The notes under the pieces were generated by a model that did not search any database, had not been told where the DNA came from, and saw only the letters and a program-made list of their open reading frames with translations. A program made the position numbers and the translations under genes. From positions 1 through 40,961 of IMG/VR virus record IMGVR_UViG_3300025896_000054: a DNA stretch of 40,961 nt; one strand, written 5' to 3'. Position 1 is the stretch's first letter; every line of letters starts with the position of its first letter. Of this stretch, positions 13,778 through 21,773 are shown piece after piece. This DNA comes from a virus.

Positions 13778-14649
13778 ATGCCGCGCTCTTAACTCTCGCT
13801 CCGCCCTCGACTACCTCGCGGCAGTCATTGGCAGCAGCGTCTTGTTGGCCCTTGGTGGTGTCGTTTGGTGGTGGCACAAACAGCGCCGCAATGCTCATCG
13901 AAATGGCGCGGCGAAAGGTCCGCCCTGATCTGATTATGTTCGCGGACACGGGCGGCGAACTGCCGGAAACCCTCCGCTTCGTCGCTGACTTTTCGGAATG
14001 GCTGCAAGCTCACGCCATGCCTCCAGTCGTCACAGTGCGCGAGGAACGCCAAACGCTAGAGCAAGAGGTGCTAGCCGCTAACACGCTGCCGTCTCTGGCT
14101 TTTGGTTTTCGCTCGTGTTCGGACAAATACAAGGTCAGGCCTCAAGAGCGATACCTGAAACGATGGCAACCCGCGCTAGATGCCTGGGCGACTGGCGGCA
14201 AAGTGGTGAAGCTCATCGGCTACGACGCCGGAGAATCGCACCGAGTAAAAAACCACGATGACAAGCGCTTCATGGTAGCCTATCCGCTCGTAGAGTGGGG
14301 CTGGCGTCGTCGTGAATGCGTGGCGACTGTGGAAGCCACTGGATTCCGGCCCGCTAAGTCTGCCTGCTGGTTCTGTCCAGCATCCAAACGCGGCGAAGTG
14401 CTGTCACTCGCCAAAACGCACCCGGATCTGTTCGCCCGCGCTGTAGAGATGGAACGCAACGCCACCACGGCAACGACGGCGATTGGCCTGGGGCGCAACT
14501 GGCGCTGGTCCGACCTTGTGAAAGCCGATGCACAGCAAATGAAGCTGTTCGATGATCTTCCCGATCCGGTGCCATGCGGCTGCTATGACGGCAGCGCGTC
14601 CGATGATTGGGCCAACGCCACGCTCTCCCATGAGGAGGGCGAGAAATAA
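13774..14649 (+). CDS. PP-loop ATP pyrophosphatase, PAPS-reductase-like
   Basis: A 291-residue protein with the PP-loop VVSFGGGTNSAAML at residues 28-41, a variant of SGGxDS. Further on are CSDKYKVRPQERYL (C115), GYDAGESHR at 149-157 and CWFCPASKRGE with C198 and C201. The family adenylates a substrate and is used for sulfur transfer or reduction; phage and DndC-like members act on nucleic acids or other small substrates. The single CxxC plus C115 could bind a metal or cluster. A sulfate-assimilation role is unlikely for a phage. Confidence 0.75.
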   Translation: MNAALLTLAPPSTTSRQSLAAASCWPLVVSFGGGTNSAAMLIEMARRKVRPDLIMFADTGGELPETLRFVADFSEWLQAHAMPPVVTVREERQTLEQEVLAANTLPSLAFGFRSCSDKYKVRPQERYLKRWQPALDAWATGGKVVKLIGYDAGESHRVKNHDDKRFMVAYPLVEWGWRRRECVATVEATGFRPAKSACWFCPASKRGEVLSLAKTHPDLFARAVEMERNATTATTAIGLGRNWRWSDLVKADAQQMKLFDDLPDPVPCGCYDGSASDDWANATLSHEEGEK

Positions 14650-14654
14650 CCCCT

Positions 14655-14897
14655 ATGACACCACCGACTACATCGCCCTCCGAATTGGGAGCAGCACATG
14701 GTTCTGGCTTTGCGTCGCTCCTGCGTGAGTCCCGCGAATATGCTGGCCTGACTCAGGCCGAACTCGCGGAAAAAACAGGACTACAACCAACGGCCATTTC
14801 ACACTTTGAAACAGGGACGCGCCGCCCGTGCATTAACAACCTGCGGAAACTGTGCAAGGCGCTGCGCTGCTCCGCTGACTCACTCCTGCAACTATGA
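14655..14897 (+). CDS. XRE-family HTH regulator
   Basis: An 80-residue protein. Residues 18-75 are a Cro/CI-type helix-turn-helix: FASLLRESREYAGLTQAELA, EKTGLQPTAISHFETGTRRP, then LRKLCKALRCSADSLL. No dimerisation or protease-cleaved domain follows, so it is Cro-like rather than a full CI repressor. Its position between the PP-loop gene and the packaging genes suggests control of the late switch. Confidence 0.82.
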   Translation: MTPPTTSPSELGAAHGSGFASLLRESREYAGLTQAELAEKTGLQPTAISHFETGTRRPCINNLRKLCKALRCSADSLLQL

Positions 14898-15088
14898 AAC
14901 GACTGATCAACTGGTGGAAAAACCGCAACGATCCGCATCTAAGATTCGCGGAAGAACTGCGAATACTGGCCGATGAGGCTGCGGAAGTGAGGATGCACGT
15001 CCTCGCTGACACGCTCAACGGCATCGCGACAGAGGTGGCGCTCGGAAGTAGCCAGAACGATCAAACGCAGCAACCCCATAGGGCATGA
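14894..15088 (+). CDS. Small hypothetical protein (64 aa)
   Basis: It begins MKRLINWWKNRNDPHLRFAE and continues as one charged helix (ELRILADEAAEVRMHVLADT). It overlaps the XRE gene and the next gene by 4 bases each. The 3' end carries the left arm of an inverted repeat. No family is recognised. Confidence 0.55.
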   Translation: MKRLINWWKNRNDPHLRFAEELRILADEAAEVRMHVLADTLNGIATEVALGSSQNDQTQQPHRA

Positions 15089-15167
15089 CCACGATGGGCT
15101 CACCACTACCAGCACCCGCCGCCAAAGCGGCAGACTCTCAACCTGCGACAGGCGGCCCTATGGGGTT
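15072..15167. repeat. 13-bp inverted repeat around a start codon
   Basis: AACCCCATAGGGC at 15072-15084 lies immediately before the ATG at 15085, and its perfect reverse complement GCCCTATGGGGTT is at 15155-15167, within that gene. In mRNA the arms could pair and hide the start region. Confidence 0.6.
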
Positions 15168-15381
15168 AGCTGCCGTGCCGTGTTCTCCTTCGAGGGCCGA
15201 TAAAATGTCCGCGATGGTTTCATGGCTCATTGAATATCACGAAGGATGGTATGGGCCACGGGCACGCTGGAACAAAAAGCAGAGAGACGACTTCGACGCC
15301 AAGGCGGGCTTCCTCATGCTGTTCATCGACGGCTTCAAATTCACAAAGGAGAACACCAAGCTCGGCAACGAGCGAGCCTAA
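15085..15381 (+). CDS. Hypothetical protein (98 aa)
   Basis: The first 40 residues are low complexity and include TGGPMGLAAVPCSPSRAD, similar to a segment of the Lar-like protein at 7654. The rest is a compact helical domain (SAMVSWLIEYHEGWYGPRAR, then FLMLFIDGFKFTKEN). It overlaps the upstream gene by 4 bases and precedes the small terminase gene by 67 bases. No family is recognised. Confidence 0.6.
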   Translation: MTTMGSPLPAPAAKAADSQPATGGPMGLAAVPCSPSRADKMSAMVSWLIEYHEGWYGPRARWNKKQRDDFDAKAGFLMLFIDGFKFTKENTKLGNERA

Positions 15382-15448
15382 GCGAGTCCGTTTGCCTCAG
15401 CGCCACGGTTCGCCTTGACTTTGAGACGTTTAACCCGCTTTTCAGACC

Positions 15449-15961
15449 ATGCCAGTATTGAAGAATCCCAAGTATGAGGCTTTCGCGCAAGCTTTGGCCG
15501 AGGGCATGTCAGGTTGTGCTGCTTATAGGCAGCATGTGGCCGAGACGGGCACCAAAACAGACGCCTGTATGACAGGGGCGTCGAGGCTGCTCGCGGACGA
15601 AAAGGTTTCGCTAAGGGTCTCAGAATTGAGAAAAAGCTTCCACGAAGTGCTTGAGCAGAAACTTGGCGTTCGGCAGGAAACCATTGCCCGGTTCCTTGTG
15701 GCCTGCATGGAAACGCCTGTCGAGGAGGTCGCCGAGAACTCACCACTGGCCCAAGAGGTGAAGAGATCGCGGAAGTTCGTTGGCAAGGGTGAAGATGCCG
15801 AGGAGTGGGAGGTTGAGCAGGTGAAAACGCCCTCCAAGCTCGATGCCGCGAAGGAATTAAACAAGATGGCCGGATGGTATCAGCCCGATAAAGTCGAGCA
15901 CTCTGGCGACGAGAAGCTACTTGCAGCGCTGGCGGCAATCAAAAATGTAACGCATGGATAA
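15449..15961 (+). CDS. terS: Terminase small subunit
   Basis: A 170-residue protein with an N-terminal HTH pattern typical of terminase small subunits: KYEAFAQALAEGMSGCAAYR, then ASRLLADEKVSLRVSELR. The acidic C-terminal half ends with SKLDAAKELNKMAGWYQPDK. This 'D-A-x-K-x-L-x-x-M-x-G-W-Y' stretch recurs in the family. The protein recognises the packaging site and hands DNA to the large subunit. Location two genes upstream of the large terminase confirms the call. Confidence 0.82.
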   Translation: MPVLKNPKYEAFAQALAEGMSGCAAYRQHVAETGTKTDACMTGASRLLADEKVSLRVSELRKSFHEVLEQKLGVRQETIARFLVACMETPVEEVAENSPLAQEVKRSRKFVGKGEDAEEWEVEQVKTPSKLDAAKELNKMAGWYQPDKVEHSGDEKLLAALAAIKNVTHG

Positions 15962-15982
15962 CGCCAAAATAGGAGAAGATCA

Positions 15983-16192
15983 ATGAATAAAGACCAACTA
16001 GCCCCTTGGATGATGAAGCCCCTCGATGAATGGGCAATCGTCGGGATGAACCACTATCACATCAACGGCGAGAAGAGACTGTTCGTGGCAATGGTGAGTG
16101 GCGGCAGGTGCATCAAGGAGGAGGGGCCGGACGACAAGTATCTCTGGAATCGTCTTTGGCACCAAGCGACCCATCCAGAGAACGACGCATGA
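15983..16192 (+). CDS. Small hypothetical protein between terminase genes
   Basis: A 69-residue protein beginning MNKDQLAPWMMKPLDEWAIV, with many Trp and Met residues. An AGGAGA site 6 bases before the ATG is one of the better ribosome sites in this window. It overlaps the large terminase gene by 4 bases (ATGA at 16189-16192). No family is recognised. Its place suggests a packaging-linked accessory. Confidence 0.65.
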   Translation: MNKDQLAPWMMKPLDEWAIVGMNHYHINGEKRLFVAMVSGGRCIKEEGPDDKYLWNRLWHQATHPENDA

Positions 16193-17799
16193 GTGAAGAA
16201 CTCTTCGACCTCCTGAAAGACCGCGAGTGGCGGCTCAATAACCTCTACGTCATTCTCATCAATGGCGGGCCTGCTGCGTTCGTGCCGCGCCCTGAACAGT
16301 TGGAATACCGGCATAACCGGCACGCGCGAAACTTCATCCCGAAAGCTCGAAAGCTCGGCGTCAGCACCGAAGTCGTGCTCGAGAACGGCGACGACTGCGT
16401 TTTCAACCCGAACTTCAAAGCGGCGATCATTGACGAAACGGAACCGGCAGCGTGGGAGAAGCTCGAAATCTTCCGCTTTGCCTGGGTGAACGGCCCGAAG
16501 CATCCAGACCCGAAGATTGCGGCCCTCTGGCTGCTCATCCATAAGGCAAACGAACTCCTGACCGACAACAATGGGGAACTCGCTTGGCACAATGGATCGA
16601 GTTTTCAGGCCGGCACGTCGTTCACCGGTCGCACGCCGCAACGCCTGCACGTCTCCGAGTTCGGCCCGATCTGTGACGCATCGCTTGAGAAGGGGCGGAA
16701 GATTCGCCGCGGCTCGATCAACGCCGTCCTGCCTCAAGACATCGTCACCGTCGAGACGACCATGCGCGGCGGACGAGTTGGACCCTGTTACGAGCTTTTC
16801 AGGCTGTCCAAGGAAGCATGTGGCAAGCCTCTGTCTGTCGCTGACTGGCGGCTTCACTTCTTCCCGTGGTGGAATCACCCTGATTACCAACTCGAAGGCT
16901 TCAAGCCTACGGAGGACGTGACAGCCAAGTACTTCGCCGAACTGGCAGCGGAGGGAATCAACCTTTCGGACGCGCGCAAGGCGTGGTATGAGCGCAAGAA
17001 GCGCGAACAGGGCGAGGACATGCTTCAGGAGTTCCCGAGTACGATCGCGGAGTGCGACAAGGCCGTGGTCATGGGTGCAATCCTTCCCCAGATTGCCGCA
17101 ATTCGAGCACAAGGCCGCGTGCGCGAGTTCCCGGTTGAGGTCCATTTGCCCATGTTCGTGTCGGTGGACTGCGGCGGCGACACGCTTTCGGCGTGGCTTT
17201 CTCAGCCAGGGAGGCGCGACGTGAACCTTTTGGACTGGTCCGGCACAGACGGCGGCGGTTCTGCTGGACTGGCTGCTCAGGTGGCAAAGTGGGAGGCTGC
17301 GTACGGCCGAGTGGAGAAGATTTTCCTTCCCCACGATGCCGACTCGAAGGACAAAGGGAGCGCTAAGACCTTCAAGGCTCAACTCATCGAGAGTGGGATT
17401 GCGGCAAATCGGATCGTGGTCGTGCCTCGCATCCCGAACGTGTGGACGGGGATCGATTACATGCGGCGCCACCTGCCGAAATGCTGGTTCCATGCCCGAT
17501 GCGACAAAGAAACGGTACTGGCTGACGAGACGCTGCCTTCTGCGGTCGGAAGACTTGAGAACTACCGGCGCGCCATGAACAAGGCAACGGGAGCATTGCA
17601 AGAGCATCCACTGAAGGACGGCGTGTGCGATCACTGCGCCGATAGCCTGCGGACTCTTTTCGAGGCGGTTGAGCACGGGCTTGTTCCAACGATGCCGTGC
17701 GCGGATGCCAAGGTTCACCCGTTGGACCGTGAGGACGAGGACGATAAACCTCGCAACCGGCAGAAGGCAAAGTTTGCTTTCCAGGGGTGGAGGCGGTAG
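16189..17799 (+). CDS. terL: Terminase large subunit
   Basis: A 536-residue protein from the ATG at 16189. The ATPase part shows a non-classical Walker A, KARKLGVST at residues 52-60, and a Walker B, LHVSEFG with E157. The nuclease part shows VDCGGDT with D327 and FLPHDAD with D383, acidic residues as in RNase H-fold terminase nucleases. The enzyme cuts concatemeric DNA and pumps it into the procapsid. Length and order of motifs are normal. The following HD-domain gene begins 10 bases after its stop. Confidence 0.88.
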   Translation: MSEELFDLLKDREWRLNNLYVILINGGPAAFVPRPEQLEYRHNRHARNFIPKARKLGVSTEVVLENGDDCVFNPNFKAAIIDETEPAAWEKLEIFRFAWVNGPKHPDPKIAALWLLIHKANELLTDNNGELAWHNGSSFQAGTSFTGRTPQRLHVSEFGPICDASLEKGRKIRRGSINAVLPQDIVTVETTMRGGRVGPCYELFRLSKEACGKPLSVADWRLHFFPWWNHPDYQLEGFKPTEDVTAKYFAELAAEGINLSDARKAWYERKKREQGEDMLQEFPSTIAECDKAVVMGAILPQIAAIRAQGRVREFPVEVHLPMFVSVDCGGDTLSAWLSQPGRRDVNLLDWSGTDGGGSAGLAAQVAKWEAAYGRVEKIFLPHDADSKDKGSAKTFKAQLIESGIAANRIVVVPRIPNVWTGIDYMRRHLPKCWFHARCDKETVLADETLPSAVGRLENYRRAMNKATGALQEHPLKDGVCDHCADSLRTLFEAVEHGLVPTMPCADAKVHPLDREDEDDKPRNRQKAKFAFQGWRR

Positions 17800-17808
17800 G
17801 ATTTGGGA

Positions 17809-18228
17809 ATGAGCATCATCGAAAACGCAAAACGCATCGCGTCCCGCGCCCATTCAGGCCAGCATAGGCGGGACGGATGGATGCCCTACATAAACCATCC
17901 CGCCGCCGTAGCTGAACGGCTGGCCAACGAATCGCCCGAGGTCGTGGCGACCGCATGGCTGCATGACGTGCTGGAGGACACCGCTATGATGAGACAAGAC
18001 CTATACGATGCCGGAATACCGGCTTCGGTGGTCGAGGCCGTGCATGTGCTCACAAAAAACGACGAAACGGAATACGCCGACTATCTCTCCCGCGTGAAAG
18101 CGCACCCTATCGCCTGCAAGGTCAAGGTGGCGGACATGCTCGCCAACCTAGCGGACGCGCCCACCGAAAAGCAGATCGTGAAGTATGCTCGCGGCCTGCT
18201 CTTTCTGCATAACGCTTCGGATCAATGA
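17809..18228 (+). CDS. HD-domain protein, (p)ppGpp-hydrolase-like
   Basis: A 139-residue protein of the SpoT/MESH1 type. Visible motifs are AHSGQHRRDGWMPYINHPAA (with H30), ATAWLHDVLEDT with H52-D53, and KVKVADMLANL with D109. These are the metal ligands of the HD hydrolase that removes pyrophosphate from (p)ppGpp, with no synthetase or regulatory domain attached. A phage enzyme of this kind could silence the stringent response or an alarmone-based defence. It sits between terminase and portal, unusual for a metabolic gene, and overlaps the next gene by 4 bases. Confidence 0.78.
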   Translation: MSIIENAKRIASRAHSGQHRRDGWMPYINHPAAVAERLANESPEVVATAWLHDVLEDTAMMRQDLYDAGIPASVVEAVHVLTKNDETEYADYLSRVKAHPIACKVKVADMLANLADAPTEKQIVKYARGLLFLHNASDQ

Positions 18229-18563
18229 CACCTTTCGAGCAGGCGCTGAAGCTCTACGGCTACGAAACGACCGATTTCGAGCACGATCTTACCGCGCATA
18301 TCGTCTCCGGCTATGTCGTCTGCACGCCGGAAGCAATCGCGTTTGCTCGTCCAGTTCGCCGAGATTGGACGCCTGACCGTTTCCGCGACATCTCCGACGT
18401 GGAGCCGCTCGAATCGGCGGATTGCTGGTTCCTCTGGCTACTGTGCGGCAAATTGGAAGTGGCCGCTCGCTGGTTGCCGTGTCCTTTGCCGTGGCTGGGA
18501 TTCGCTCGACGCGGGAAGGAGGTCAAGTTTCTGGCGTGGGAGCGGTTCGCAAAAGCCGTTTGA
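18225..18563 (+). CDS. Hypothetical protein (112 aa)
   Basis: It begins MTPFEQALKLYGYETTDFEH and has a Trp-rich second half (ADCWFLWLLCGKLEVAARWL). It is coupled to the HD-domain gene by a 4-base overlap and may be its partner or a packaging accessory. No membrane span is convincing despite the hydrophobic stretch. No family is recognised. Confidence 0.6.
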   Translation: MTPFEQALKLYGYETTDFEHDLTAHIVSGYVVCTPEAIAFARPVRRDWTPDRFRDISDVEPLESADCWFLWLLCGKLEVAARWLPCPLPWLGFARRGKEVKFLAWERFAKAV

Positions 18564-18594
18564 CAATCGCCAAGTTAATCCGCCTAGACTCTCC

Positions 18595-18858
18595 ATGAGT
18601 CACCCTTACCCAAGGCACATTTACGGCGGCAACCTCTATTTTGGCGGCGGTCCAGGTCCAACCGCGCCGCCTGCGCCTGCTGCAACTCCTGCGGCTCCTG
18701 CTGCCGACACGGAAGCGGCAAAAGCAAAGACCTCGCTGCAAGCCAAGCGGCGGATTGGTGGCGTTGATGCGCTGCAAGGGGGCGTGCTCGGTGCCATGGC
18801 TCAGCAAGGCAAAGCGAAAACCCTCGGAGCTTCCGGCAGTTACACGGGCGAACCATGA
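18595..18858 (+). CDS. Ala/Pro-rich small protein before portal
   Basis: An 87-residue protein beginning MSHPYPRHIYGGNLYFGGGP. The middle is low complexity (PTAPPAPAATPAAPAADTEA) and the end is ALQGGVLGAMAQQGKAKTLG, then ASGSYTGEP. Small Ala/Gly/Pro-rich proteins with this kind of C-terminus often sit next to portal genes in podoviruses, with unknown roles. It overlaps the portal gene by 4 bases. Confidence 0.6.
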   Translation: MSHPYPRHIYGGNLYFGGGPGPTAPPAPAATPAAPAADTEAAKAKTSLQAKRRIGGVDALQGGVLGAMAQQGKAKTLGASGSYTGEP

Positions 18859-20543
18859 ACGAGCCTCCTCAAAAGCCCGCCGATTCAGGCCGCGCGCTCA
18901 AGATCGTTCAGCGATGGCAGGCGATGCAGTCTGACCGCGCGCCGTGGATGAGCACTTGGCAGGAAATCGCCGAGTTGATGGCTCCCCGATGCGCTGGCAT
19001 CTCGTCCAAGTCGGAAACGCCAGACACGACCAAAGAAGGATTACTGTTCGACACGACGGCAGGAGACGCCTTGATGACGCTCGCGGGCGGGTTGATGTCG
19101 TGGACGATGCCCGTGAATGAGCCGTGGTTCAATTTCGAGCCTGTTCGCGAAATGCGCGGCGTTGATCGCGTGAAGCGGTGGACAATGGATTGCGCCGAAC
19201 TCGGGCGCGAATACCTGTCTAACTCCAATTTCTACACCGAGTCGCATGAGGATCTTCTCGCGCACTGCGGCTTTGGGACTTCGGCGATGTACTTCGGCAT
19301 CGAGGAAGGCCGCATGCGTTTCGAGGCGCTTTCGACTGGCTCCTACTGCATCGAGGAGAATCCTTTCGGCGAGGTCGATACGCTTTACCGGGAATTTGAG
19401 TGGACGGTTGAAGATGTCGTTTCCTACTTCGGGCGTGAGAATGTCAGCGCGGAGACGGCCAAGCGTTCCGACGACGACCGCGCCAAGCATCAGAAGATCA
19501 AGATCATCCATGCCGTTTACCCGCGCCCAGCTTCGGAGCGGCCAGACAACGAACTGGCGAGGATGGCAGGATGGGGCAAAGCCTTCGCGTCCTGCTACGT
19601 CGAGGCGAATCAGAAACACCTGCTGCGTGAAAGCGGATTCGATTACTTCCCGTTCAGCGTGGGGCGCTTCCTGAAGTGGACGGCACTCGAAGGCAAGACG
19701 GCATACGGCTACGGCCCTGGGTTTGCTGCGCTGCCTGACACTCGGCAAATCAACTTCCTGCAAATGATCCTCGATTGCGAGGCGGAGAAGCGAGTGCGCC
19801 CGCCCATGATCGCTGACGAGCAGATGGAAGGTGAGTTGATCCTTTCGGCGGGTGGAATCAATTACATTCGCACCGGTATGTTTGAGCCGAAGCCCATCGC
19901 GGTCGAGGGCAATTACACAATCGGAGTTGACCGCTACAAACTCCGGCAAGAGATGATCCGTGCCAAGTTTCACGCGAATCTCTTCAACATGTTTGAGGGG
20001 CTTGACGGCATCAGGACCGCGACGGAAATCAACGAGCGCGCCGCCGAGAAGATCACGGCGATTACGCCTGCATTCTCCCGCCAGTCGAGCGAGAAGCATA
20101 CGCCCATGCTTCAAGCTATGTTCTCGATGTGGATGGAAAACGGCATGATGCCTGAGCCTCCACCAGAAGCGATTCAACCCGTCAGTGAGTTCATGGGCTT
20201 CGTTCCGGCTCCGGTCGTCACCTTCTCGTCTCGTCTCTCTCTCGCCATCCGCAACCTTCGCAACGTGCAGGCTGACCGACACATTCAGCGCATCGTGTCG
20301 ATTGCTCCACTGCGGCCCGAGGTCATGGAGGCATTCGATTGGGTGCGATGGGCGCGCGGCTCGGCAATGGACGCCGGAGTCTCAACCGATTACATCCTAC
20401 CCGAAGAAGTCGTTCAGGCAAAGCTCGCGGCTCAGGCTCAGGCGCAAGCTGCGGCTGCACAAATGCAGATGGTTGAGCAAGGCGCTAAGGCTGTCGGCGC
20501 GGTCGGTGGCATGGAAGGACTGCAAAAAATGGCTCAAGCATGA
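18855..20543 (+). CDS. Portal (head-tail connector) protein
   Basis: A 562-residue protein matching the podovirus head-to-tail connector family. The N-terminal part has RAPWMSTWQEIAELMAPRCA and DTTAGDALMTLAGGLMSWTM, then HEDLLAHCGFGTSAMYFGIE. The middle holds RQINFLQMILDCEAEKRVRP. The C-terminus is rich in Gln and Ala (AQAQAQAAAAQMQMVEQGAK). Twelve copies would form the ring through which DNA is packaged. Position after terminase and before scaffold and capsid is standard. It overlaps the next gene by 4 bases. Confidence 0.9.
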   Translation: MNEPPQKPADSGRALKIVQRWQAMQSDRAPWMSTWQEIAELMAPRCAGISSKSETPDTTKEGLLFDTTAGDALMTLAGGLMSWTMPVNEPWFNFEPVREMRGVDRVKRWTMDCAELGREYLSNSNFYTESHEDLLAHCGFGTSAMYFGIEEGRMRFEALSTGSYCIEENPFGEVDTLYREFEWTVEDVVSYFGRENVSAETAKRSDDDRAKHQKIKIIHAVYPRPASERPDNELARMAGWGKAFASCYVEANQKHLLRESGFDYFPFSVGRFLKWTALEGKTAYGYGPGFAALPDTRQINFLQMILDCEAEKRVRPPMIADEQMEGELILSAGGINYIRTGMFEPKPIAVEGNYTIGVDRYKLRQEMIRAKFHANLFNMFEGLDGIRTATEINERAAEKITAITPAFSRQSSEKHTPMLQAMFSMWMENGMMPEPPPEAIQPVSEFMGFVPAPVVTFSSRLSLAIRNLRNVQADRHIQRIVSIAPLRPEVMEAFDWVRWARGSAMDAGVSTDYILPEEVVQAKLAAQAQAQAAAAQMQMVEQGAKAVGAVGGMEGLQKMAQA

Positions 20544-20881
20544 AGGACCAAACGCCAAAACGCCCCGATTTGAACCTCGCGCAGGACTTTTCGCGTGGGA
20601 ATGAACTGCATATTTACGAGTTCAACGAGCAATCCACCCGGTTTAAGACTGCCGCCGACATCCGGCGCGCATACACTGAGGGCTTCACCTGCTTCCTGTT
20701 CAAGTTCAAGTTTCACGGGCGCAAGTTCGAGGATCGGCAAGCGCTTCCACCTGGGGCCGGATTTGATGAGACTGACGCTTTCGAGATGGGCGAGTATGCT
20801 TATGACCGCTTTTTGTCGGTAGTGGGCAAACTTGCGGAACAGGAACGCACCGGCAAGCGGGAGGTGATTCGCGATGACTGA
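20540..20881 (+). CDS. Hypothetical protein after portal (113 aa)
   Basis: It begins MKDQTPKRPDLNLAQDFSRG and includes LHIYEFNEQSTRFKTAADIR and CFLFKFKFHGRKFED. Mixed alpha/beta, no motif recognised. It is coupled to the portal by a 4-base overlap and overlaps the next gene by 8 bases, so it belongs to the head operon. Confidence 0.65.
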   Translation: MKDQTPKRPDLNLAQDFSRGNELHIYEFNEQSTRFKTAADIRRAYTEGFTCFLFKFKFHGRKFEDRQALPPGAGFDETDAFEMGEYAYDRFLSVVGKLAEQERTGKREVIRDD

Positions 20882-21158
20882 TACCGACGCAAAGCGCATG
20901 GACCGGCAAGCAGCGGTGACGGCGGCATGGGCTGAACTGGCGCTAAACAAGTCGTTCAAGGTCGTGTTTGAGGACGCACAGCTACGCTTCGGCATGCTGT
21001 CGCCCTCGTTCGTCGCGACAGATGGCTACAACACGCACGCAGCAGCCGTCCGCGACGGCCAGAAAGAAGTGCTGAGAGATTTTGCCCGCCGCCTTTGCCT
21101 GGGGCGCGAGCGATTGGAGGACGAAACGACTCCACCGAAACCAACACAGGCAGCATAA
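20874..21158 (+). CDS. Hypothetical protein, head operon (94 aa)
   Basis: It begins MTDTDAKRMDRQAAVTAAWA. The stretch FEDAQLRFGMLSPSFVATDG, with the following KEVLRDFARRLCLG, resembles short proteins found next to portal genes in related podovirus genomes, none with a known function. The polar end is PPKPTQAA. The family is not firmly recognised. Confidence 0.6.
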   Translation: MTDTDAKRMDRQAAVTAAWAELALNKSFKVVFEDAQLRFGMLSPSFVATDGYNTHAAAVRDGQKEVLRDFARRLCLGRERLEDETTPPKPTQAA

Positions 21159-21164
21159 CCAACC

Positions 21165-21758
21165 ATGAACATCACTATCAAAAGCGGCACCGTCTCGAAG
21201 GACGGCGAGGAAATCGGCCAGATCGTCGGCGACGAATGTATTTCGTTCCGCATTATTGGCCCCACGGTCAAGTCGGCAATCAACAAGGCGCACGGCTCGA
21301 AGCTGAAGCACATCGTCGCTCAAGACAACGCCCCCGGTGCTCCGTCCGGCCAGACTGAGAACACCGAGGGCGATAGCACTTCCGGTAAGCCGGGCGCAGG
21401 ATCATCAGCGCCCGTTGCGCCTGAAGTGTTGATTGAGAGCAAGCCTGTTGCAAGTGCAATCTCGGAGCCTGCCTTGTCCGGCCTGCCTCGACTCCTTGCG
21501 CTGGCTGACGCTGGCAAGATTCCGACGCCTCCTTTGCATCATCCGGCGATGGGCGACAAGGCCCCCGATTTCGTCAAGTGGTTCCAAGCGCACGCCACGC
21601 CGGACGAGGTGAATGCCAAGTATCCACCGACTCGGCGCATTCCTGCGAGCTTCGCGGACTACGAGCGCGCGGAGAAAGAGCGGCTCAATCGGAAGCTCAA
21701 TGGGGAGAAGAAGGACACGGCACCAAGCCAGGATTTCGCAGACGCAGACGAGGAATAA
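21165..21758 (+). CDS. Hypothetical head-operon protein (197 aa)
   Basis: Residues 1-50 form a strand-rich domain (MNITIKSGTVSKDGEEIGQI). Residues 50-95 are a Gly/Ser/Pro-rich linker. The C-terminal half is charged and helical (SFADYERAEKERLNRKLNGE). The layout of a small folded head and acidic tail between portal and scaffold suggests an assembly factor. The leader is G-poor (cataaccaacc) with no Shine-Dalgarno site. Confidence 0.6.
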   Translation: MNITIKSGTVSKDGEEIGQIVGDECISFRIIGPTVKSAINKAHGSKLKHIVAQDNAPGAPSGQTENTEGDSTSGKPGAGSSAPVAPEVLIESKPVASAISEPALSGLPRLLALADAGKIPTPPLHHPAMGDKAPDFVKWFQAHATPDEVNAKYPPTRRIPASFADYERAEKERLNRKLNGEKKDTAPSQDFADADEE

Positions 21759-21773
21759 ACCAACCATAACACA

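Noticed and set aside
16057-17853. Minus-strand open frame of about 600 codons opposite the large terminase
   Set aside because: Long, but without domain signatures. The plus strand has terminase motifs. Long antisense frames are expected in this composition.
18560-18590. TTGACA before the small gene preceding the portal
   Set aside because: The only -10 candidate, TAGACT, lies 19 bases away, and the site overlaps the end of the upstream gene. Not strong enough to call.
19041-20282. Minus-strand open frame opposite the portal gene
   Set aside because: Arg/His/Leu-rich translation without motifs, a typical shadow of the portal frame.
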